11,028 nucleotides of DNA from Granulicatella adiacens. Lineage in GTDB: Bacteria; Bacillota; Bacilli; Lactobacillales; Aerococcaceae. The translations under genes and the position numbers were made by a program. Of this stretch, positions 6,201 to 11,028 are shown piece by piece. The notes beneath the pieces are model-generated. The model did not search any database and was not told the DNA's origin. It was given only the letters and a program-made list of their open reading frames with translations. The stretch is from positions 1 to 11,028 of the forward strand of contig JAGZLX010000054.1 of NCBI GenBank assembly GCA_018364485.1, given 5' to 3'. The number at the start of each line of letters is the position of its first letter. The first letter of the stretch is position 1.

Positions 6201-6238
6201 ATTATACGCTCATGGAACGTATCTCTTATAGTATACCA
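6201..6238 (-). promoter_or_regulatory. Promoter region of the HAD phosphatase-ftsY unit
   Basis: Two -10-like boxes lie in tandem on the minus strand: TGGTATACT (6230-6238), an extended -10, and TATAAT (6201-6206), a perfect -10. Neither has a good -35 at 16-18 nt, so the extended box is the better candidate. The region follows the strong smc terminator and precedes the AAAGGAG site, so a promoter is expected here. Which box is used is not known. Confidence 0.5.
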
Positions 6239-6256
6239 CAAAACAAGCCATTCGTA

Positions 6257-6297
6257 TTAAAAAAATAAGAGGTAGACTCTATTGTCCACCTCTTATT
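6257..6297 (-). terminator. Strong intrinsic terminator after smc
   Basis: On the minus strand a 14-bp stem (6284-6297 with 6264-6277, one G-U pair) encloses a 6-nt loop and is followed by a run of T. The stem starts one base after the smc stop codon (6299-6301). It marks the end of the rnc-smc transcript and separates it from the HAD phosphatase-ftsY unit. Confidence 0.93.
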
Positions 6298-6298
6298 C

Positions 6299-9200
6299 TT
6301 ATTTAACTTCTTCTAATTCGTCAAAGTCTTCAAACTTAACAGAAGCAAGTTTTGAGACCCCAGATTCTTGCATCGTTACTCCATACAATACATCGGCTTC
6401 TTCCATCGTACCACGACGGTGCGTAATTACGATAAATTGCGTACGGTTTGTAAATTCTTTTAGGTAACGACCGTAACGCGCTACGTTCGCCTCATCCAAT
6501 GCGGCTTCAACCTCATCGAGTAAGCAGAACGGAACGGGCTTCACTTCTAAGATTGCAAAGAGTAATGCAATCGCGGTAAAGGCACGTTCCCCACCAGAAA
6601 GTAGACTGAGTGATTGAAGCTTCTTACCAGGTGGTTGAGCAATAATCTCAATCCCTGTTTCAAGTAAGTTATCCGGATCAGTTAACTCAAGCGTTGCACG
6701 TCCACCACCAAATAAGCGTGGGAATGTACGCTCAAATTGAGTACTTACGTCATCAAACGTTGTCTTGAAGCGTGTAGTTACTTCCTCGTCCATTTCCGTA
6801 ATCGTTTCTTCCAGCGTTTGTTTTGCTTCTAGTAAATCTTGTTGTTGCGCTGTTAGGAATGTGAAACGTTCTTGTACCGCTTCAAACTCTTCAATCGCTA
6901 ACAAGTTTACCGCACCCATTTGTTCGATTTGTTGTTTTAAGCTACGAACGAGTTTCGATGCTTCTTCAATCGACATATCGAGTGTTGTTTTAGCAATTGC
7001 TGCTTCAAACGTTAATTCGTATTCTTCACTCAAGTACGTTAATTTTTGGTCAATCGATATTTCGAAACGATTCGCTTTTGTTTCTAGTCGTGTTTGATTT
7101 TTCAACTGGTCTTGTAATTGATGTTGCGCTTGAGTTCTAGCAGCTTCTGATTGTTTTACATGAATTTCTAGTGCCGAACGCTCTTCACGTAACTCCTTAA
7201 TCAATGCATCTAATTCATCCACTTGACCTTTTAATGTATCAAACTCTTCTTGAATCTTCGCATAAATCGCTTCGTCCTCCTCTTGGTTACGAGACTGTTC
7301 CGATTTCTTAGAATGTAATAATTCAATTTGATCTTCTAAGCGGGTTTTTTGAAGTTTCGTTTGATGAATTTCACGTTTTTCTTGGTTAAATTGTTCTTGA
7401 ACACGAGCACGATTCGTCCCAAGTTCTTGCAATTCTTTTTGTTTTTCTTGAATTTGTTGAGTCTTATCTTCATTCGATAATTGAAGGTAATCCAATTCTT
7501 TTTTCAAGGATGCATTTGCTTTTTGAAGGGCCACCAATTTCTCATGGTTTTCAACATATTGCTCTTCCAATTGCTCATATGATTCGATGAGTTCATCCAT
7601 TTCAAATTGGTTTGCTTGTTGAATACGTTCGTGCTTTTGAACTTCTTCAAGAGCAAATCTTGATTGGAATTCTAATTGATTGAGGGTTTGTTCCAATTGA
7701 GTATGACTTGCATTTAATTTGCGATACTCTTCTTCTATCTTGTTCTTTTCAGCTGTCACTTTTTGGAACTGTGCTGATAATTTTTCGTATTCAGTCTTTG
7801 CTTCTTCAAATTGCTTCGTCACTGTTTCTAGTTGACTGTTACGACGAACGAGTGACTGTTGACCAGAGTTCTTAGAAGCTCCCCCTGTCATCGAACCGCC
7901 CGCGTTTACGACATCCCCTTCAAGTGACACAATACGATAGCGATAACCGAGTTGTTTTGCTAAAAGTTGTGCTACTTGTAAGTTTGTTGTCACAAGTGTA
8001 GTTCCAAGTAAGTTTTTAATAATCGAAGCATATTTATTATCTGTTGAAACAAGTTCACTTGCGATACCAATAAAGCCGTCCACTTTTTTCGCTTGGTTTA
8101 ATACTGCATCTGGCACTTGTTTCTCTTTAATAATTGATAAAGGTAAGAACGTTGCACGCCCCAGACGATTCGTCTTCAAATACGTGATTGCTTTAGCCGC
8201 AGCTTTCTCATCGGTTACAACAATATGTTGGCTCGTTGCCCCTAGCGCGATATCGATGGCTGTCGTTAATTTCTCGTCTACACGGATCAATTCCGCTACA
8301 GAATTCACCACACCTTGTAACTCAGATTTGTGTTTCAGAACTTCACGAACCCCTTGATAATAACCAGCATAGTCTTCAGAAACTTGTTTTAAGCTTCGAA
8401 CCGTCGCTTGTAATTGTTGAAGATAGCGTTCTTTTTCCACGCCTTCACTTGAAAGAGTTGCATGCTCCTCATTCACTTTTGCTAATTTTTCTCTAAGCTT
8501 GGAAAGTCGTTTTTCAGAAGCGGCTTCTTCTTTAGTGAGTTCTTCAATTTTCTCAACAAAGTGGTTTGCTTTTTCTTCTAAAGCACGATGCTCTTCATCA
8601 AAGGAATCAAAACGCTCCGTCATTTTTTCTTGAGCGTTTTGGTTTACTTCCATTGACTTCTCAAGGTTCTTCTCTTGGTTCATTAAACGTGAGATTTCTT
8701 GTAATTGCTCAATATAACGATTTTGAAGCTCTTTAATGCTTTCCTCGTTACTTTGACTTAATTGGTCTAATTCTTCGACTAATTGGCTCCAAGCCTCTTC
8801 TACGTTCTTTAATTCAACCTTACGCTCGACTTGATTCTTTTCAAGAAGAGCTAATTTTTCTTCCACTTCTTCTAACTCACGAAGCGCAGCAGCTAATGCT
8901 TCTTGATTTTCCTCATCACTACGTTCCGCAAATTGACGACGTTGCTCGAAGACTTTACGTTGACCATCGAGTTGTTCTACTTTTTGGATTAATTCTACGT
9001 ATTCTTCTTGTTTAGCATCGAGTTCTTCATTACGAGCTTCAAGTTTTACTTGGTTCTCTTCAATGTCTACTTGAAGGCTTTCTAATAGTGCTTCTGTTTG
9101 CGCTAATTGCTCTTGTAGTTGCTCTACTTCTTGAAGAGCTACTTTCCACTGAGCATTCAGCGTTTCGATTTCAACTGCTAAGAGGGCTGTTTCGACATCT

Positions 9201-9868
9201 TCTAACTGTTCTTTCTTCGAAACGTACGCAATCGCCTTTTCACGTTGCTCTTCCAGTGGTGCTAATTGGCCTTCAATTTCATGAAGAATATCTTCCACAC
9301 GATTTAAATGATCTTGTGTTTGATTCAATTTACGTTGCGCTTGATTTTTACGGTCTTTGTATTTTAATACTCCAGCCGCTTCTTCAATAATCATTCGACG
9401 TTCTTCAGGTTTTTCGTTAAAGATTTGCTCTACTTTCCCTTGCGAAATCAAAGCAAACGAGTCTTTCCCTAGCCCTGAGTCCATCATTAAATCAGTAATG
9501 TCTTTCAAGCGAACTGGTTTCTTGTTAATTAAGAAATCACTTGCCCCATTACGATTCAAACGACGCGTTAACACGACTTGTGTTTGATCCGTTGCCAACA
9601 CTTTGTCTTCGTTATTGATATACAGATTCACTTCGGCGATATTCACTGGCTTTCTTGTTTGAGAACCTGCGAAAATAACATCATCCATCCGTTTCCCACG
9701 TAAACTCTTAGCCGATTGTTCCCCAAGAACCCACTTAATCGCTTCAGAAAGATTGGACTTCCCACTACCATTAGGTCCCACAACCGCAGTCACGCCTTTA
9801 TCGAATTCAATTGTTGTCTTATCGGCAAATGATTTAAATCCCGACATTTCAATTTTCTCTAATTGCAT
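6299..9868 (-). CDS. smc: Chromosome partition / condensin ATPase SMC
   Basis: SMC dimers, with ScpA and ScpB, load near the origin and extrude DNA loops to organise and separate sister chromosomes. All family parts are present. The N-terminal head has Walker A GPNGSGKSN (31-39) and the Q-loop ISQGKVE (141-147). Two long coiled-coil arms rich in Glu, Gln, Lys and Leu cover about 170-490 and 665-1010. A hinge lies at about 495-660 and ends in the glycine-rich NAGGSMTGGAS. The C-terminal head has the ABC signature LSGGERA (1090-1096), Walker B FCLLDEVEAALD (1114-1125) with Glu1119, and the switch His1150 in VITHRRGTM. At 1189 residues it is almost the same length as B. subtilis Smc, so it is full-length with no frameshift. 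The ATG has AAAGGA 7 nt upstream. The gene starts 17 nt after the rnc stop, so the two are an operon. Confidence 0.99.
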   Translation of the reverse strand: MQLEKIEMSGFKSFADKTTIEFDKGVTAVVGPNGSGKSNLSEAIKWVLGEQSAKSLRGKRMDDVIFAGSQTRKPVNIAEVNLYINNEDKVLATDQTQVVLTRRLNRNGASDFLINKKPVRLKDITDLMMDSGLGKDSFALISQGKVEQIFNEKPEERRMIIEEAAGVLKYKDRKNQAQRKLNQTQDHLNRVEDILHEIEGQLAPLEEQREKAIAYVSKKEQLEDVETALLAVEIETLNAQWKVALQEVEQLQEQLAQTEALLESLQVDIEENQVKLEARNEELDAKQEEYVELIQKVEQLDGQRKVFEQRRQFAERSDEENQEALAAALRELEEVEEKLALLEKNQVERKVELKNVEEAWSQLVEELDQLSQSNEESIKELQNRYIEQLQEISRLMNQEKNLEKSMEVNQNAQEKMTERFDSFDEEHRALEEKANHFVEKIEELTKEEAASEKRLSKLREKLAKVNEEHATLSSEGVEKERYLQQLQATVRSLKQVSEDYAGYYQGVREVLKHKSELQGVVNSVAELIRVDEKLTTAIDIALGATSQHIVVTDEKAAAKAITYLKTNRLGRATFLPLSIIKEKQVPDAVLNQAKKVDGFIGIASELVSTDNKYASIIKNLLGTTLVTTNLQVAQLLAKQLGYRYRIVSLEGDVVNAGGSMTGGASKNSGQQSLVRRNSQLETVTKQFEEAKTEYEKLSAQFQKVTAEKNKIEEEYRKLNASHTQLEQTLNQLEFQSRFALEEVQKHERIQQANQFEMDELIESYEQLEEQYVENHEKLVALQKANASLKKELDYLQLSNEDKTQQIQEKQKELQELGTNRARVQEQFNQEKREIHQTKLQKTRLEDQIELLHSKKSEQSRNQEEDEAIYAKIQEEFDTLKGQVDELDALIKELREERSALEIHVKQSEAARTQAQHQLQDQLKNQTRLETKANRFEISIDQKLTYLSEEYELTFEAAIAKTTLDMSIEEASKLVRSLKQQIEQMGAVNLLAIEEFEAVQERFTFLTAQQQDLLEAKQTLEETITEMDEEVTTRFKTTFDDVSTQFERTFPRLFGGGRATLELTDPDNLLETGIEIIAQPPGKKLQSLSLLSGGERAFTAIALLFAILEVKPVPFCLLDEVEAALDEANVARYGRYLKEFTNRTQFIVITHRRGTMEEADVLYGVTMQESGVSKLASVKFEDFDELEEVK

Positions 9869-9885
9869 GCTTTAATCCTTTCTTT

Positions 9886-10596
9886 CTATGAAAGCGAACT
9901 CTGTGTCAGTTCTTCCATAGTCAATTTTGCAGCCATTTGCTCTGCTGCCTTTTTCGTCTTACCACTCGCAGTTTTGTATTTCTTCCCATCCACGGTTACT
10001 TGAACGGTAAATACTTTATCGTGCGAAGGTCCTTCTTCTTTAATCAATTCATAACGAATATGAACTGTCCCATTTTGTTGCAAATACTCTTGTAACTCAG
10101 TTTTGAAATCAGTAATCAGTTCATAACGTCCATTTTTAATCTTAGGAACAATCACTTGGTCTAAGAAGCGTTGCACTTCTTCCATCCCTTTATCAAGGTA
10201 GAGAGCGCCAATAAATGCCTCGAACACATCACATAAAACAGCTGGCTTTTCACGCCCACCGCTCAGTGTTTCTCCTTTTCCAAGTAATAAATACTCGTTC
10301 AAAGAACATTCCTTTGCAAGCATCGATAAGCTATCTTCGCAAACAATTTGTGCTCTTAGTTTCGTTAATTGTCCTTCTTTAAAATGAGGAAATTGTCTAA
10401 AAAGCCAATCCGAAATATTCAGTTCTAAAACGGCATCTCCAAGAAACTCGATGCGCTCGTTATAGATTCCCTTCATTTCTTTATGCTCATTGGCATACGA
10501 AGAGTGAGTCATCGCTTCGACGAGCAATGCCTCGTTATTAAACGAAATATCGAACTTCTCTTTTAAAATTGCTGAGAGTGCTTTTATCTCTTTCAT
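9886..10596 (-). CDS. rnc: Ribonuclease III
   Basis: This enzyme cuts double-stranded RNA, including the 16S and 23S rRNA precursor stems and some mRNAs and sRNA duplexes. The catalytic domain (about 1-155) holds the signature NERIEFLGDAVLEL (46-59). The metal-binding acidic residues Glu50, Asp54, Asp123 and Glu126 (in LCDVFEA) are all present. The C-terminal double-stranded-RNA-binding domain (about 163-230) begins DFKTELQEYLQ and ends with the basic helix GKTKKAAEQMAAKL (212-225). The 236-residue length is normal. AGGAGG (10602-10607) lies 5 nt before the ATG. The gene is first in an rnc-smc operon, as in many Firmicutes. The acpP gene that often precedes rnc is not next to it here. RNase III often trims its own leader in other bacteria, but I see no obvious long stem in this short leader. 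Confidence 0.98.
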   Translation of the reverse strand: MKEIKALSAILKEKFDISFNNEALLVEAMTHSSYANEHKEMKGIYNERIEFLGDAVLELNISDWLFRQFPHFKEGQLTKLRAQIVCEDSLSMLAKECSLNEYLLLGKGETLSGGREKPAVLCDVFEAFIGALYLDKGMEEVQRFLDQVIVPKIKNGRYELITDFKTELQEYLQQNGTVHIRYELIKEEGPSHDKVFTVQVTVDGKKYKTASGKTKKAAEQMAAKLTMEELTQSSLS

Positions 10597-10628
10597 GATG
10601 GCCTCCTGAAAAATTCCTTATCTTCAAT

Positions 10629-10657
10629 ATTATACGCGTTTTAGGGTTAGATTACAA
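10629..10657 (-). promoter_or_regulatory. Sigma-A-type promoter of the rnc-smc operon
   Basis: On the minus strand TTGTAA (10652-10657) is separated by 17 nt from a perfect TATAAT (10629-10634). The -35 matches consensus in 4 of 6 positions. Transcription would begin around 10622, giving a leader of about 25 nt before the rnc ATG. Confidence 0.75.
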
Positions 10658-10696
10658 ATCTACGTTAACGTGTTCCTCAATTGTTAAGTACAAATC

Positions 10697-10733
10697 CTAA
10701 AAATAAAAAGTAGAGCCATTTACGACTCTACTT
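10697..10733 (-). terminator. Intrinsic terminator of the right-edge gene
   Basis: On the minus strand an 8-bp perfect stem (AAGTAGAG at 10726-10733, CTCTACTT at 10708-10715) encloses a 10-nt loop and is followed by TTTATTTTTAG. It lies about 30 nt after the stop codon of the partial gene at the right edge and before the rnc promoter. Confidence 0.8.
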
Positions 10734-10763
10734 ATTTGTATACTTATACATTTATAACATGTT

Positions 10764-11028
10764 CTAATCAGCTACATTAAAATCTAGACTACCTAATTCG
10801 ATATTATCGAATCCTTTATATGCAGTTAATCTAACTGGTGTTTTTAAATCTGATAATTCATATGCTGCGTAATATGATACAGTACCACCCTTTTTGATTG
10901 TATCCAACCCCTGTTGAATATCAATATTTGAATCATTATATGGTGCTACCTTTAATGAATTAACTCTGTTCTTATCATTATCTTGAACTATTGATTTTGA
11001 ATTACCAAAGACAGCAAGCCATGCAACC
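10764..11028 (-). CDS. C-terminal part of a probable secreted DUF5067/DUF4352-like protein (5' end outside the window)
   Basis: An open minus-strand frame of 87 codons runs in from the right edge and stops at TAG (10764-10766). It ends TAYKGFDNIELGSLDFNVAD. The stretch from about residue 37 to 71 (IQQGLDTIKKGGTVSYYAAYELSD and onward to TPVRLTAYK) has the pattern of an immunoglobulin-like beta-sandwich found at the end of DUF5067/DUF4352-type lipoproteins: a Gly-Gly-Thr-Val turn, then a Tyr/Ala strand ending in YELSDLKTPV. This match is from memory of the family and not a search. Proteins of this kind are usually exported and membrane-anchored through an N-terminal signal, which would lie outside the window. 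A terminator follows within 60 nt. The reading frame itself is secure; the family assignment is moderate. Confidence 0.6.
   Translation of the reverse strand, partial: VAWLAVFGNSKSIVQDNDKNRVNSLKVAPYNDSNIDIQQGLDTIKKGGTVSYYAAYELSDLKTPVRLTAYKGFDNIELGSLDFNVAD

Noticed and set aside
6765..7097. Plus-strand Ser/Cys-rich frames opposite smc (also at 8236-8496 and 9088-9390)
   Set aside because: These come from the coiled-coil codons of smc read backwards. None has a start signal or a recognisable domain.
6299..9868. Repeated Glu/Gln/Leu codon patterns in smc as a possible repeat element
   Set aside because: The patterns follow the heptad periodicity of the SMC coiled-coil arms and are not repeats at the DNA level.
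10597..10690. Possible small gene or RNA before rnc
   Set aside because: The interval is fully explained by a TTGTAA-17-TATAAT promoter and the rnc ribosome binding site. No frame of useful length or stable extended structure is seen.
1..11028. CRISPR array, mobile element, toxin-antitoxin, defence system or tRNA/rRNA
   Set aside because: I saw no regularly spaced repeats, no transposase or integrase motifs, no terminal inverted repeats around genes and no clover-leaf or rRNA sequence. All large frames are assigned to housekeeping genes or one orphan.

Overview
This is an ordinary low-GC Gram-positive chromosomal segment. Every gene I can support lies on the minus strand. The gene set (rnc-smc next to a Cof-type HAD phosphatase and ftsY), the AGGAGG-type ribosome binding sites, the AT-rich intergenic regions and the many intrinsic terminators point to Firmicutes. 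A Cof-type gene between smc and ftsY is the streptococcal and related lactic-acid-bacterial arrangement, so Lactobacillales is my best guess. A Carnobacteriaceae-like genus is possible but cannot be fixed from the sequence alone.

In the direction of transcription (right to left) the window holds nine genes. (1) At the right edge is the 3' end of a probable secreted DUF5067/DUF4352-like protein, closed by an intrinsic terminator. (2) rnc (RNase III) has a near-consensus promoter and is followed after 17 nt by smc (chromosome condensation ATPase). This bicistron ends in a very strong terminator one base after the smc stop. (3) A new promoter region then drives a Cof-like HAD phosphatase that starts at TTG, followed after 14 nt by ftsY (SRP receptor GTPase). 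(4) A seven-helix Bax-inhibitor-1/YetJ-type membrane protein follows 35 nt later. Its extended -10 promoter overlaps the ftsY stop codon, and it ends in a UUCG-loop terminator. (5) guaC (GMP reductase) is a single-gene unit ending in a GAAA-loop terminator. (6) A 199-residue acidic protein that I do not recognise has its own extended -10 promoter and terminator. (7) dacA (D-Ala-D-Ala carboxypeptidase) is at the left, with a promoter, a Thr/Glu-rich linker, a C-terminal membrane anchor and a possibly bidirectional terminator.

The genes are housekeeping functions: RNA processing (rnc), chromosome segregation (smc), membrane-protein targeting (ftsY), membrane stress or calcium handling (BI-1 family), purine salvage (guaC) and cell-wall trimming (dacA). 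I found no phage, insertion sequence, CRISPR array, toxin-antitoxin pair or RNA gene, and no convincing new system. The points most worth a second look are the orphan acidic protein, the compact promoter/terminator overlaps, the unusual low-complexity linker of the carboxypeptidase and the truncated secreted protein at the right edge. No stretch longer than 300 bases lacks a gene.
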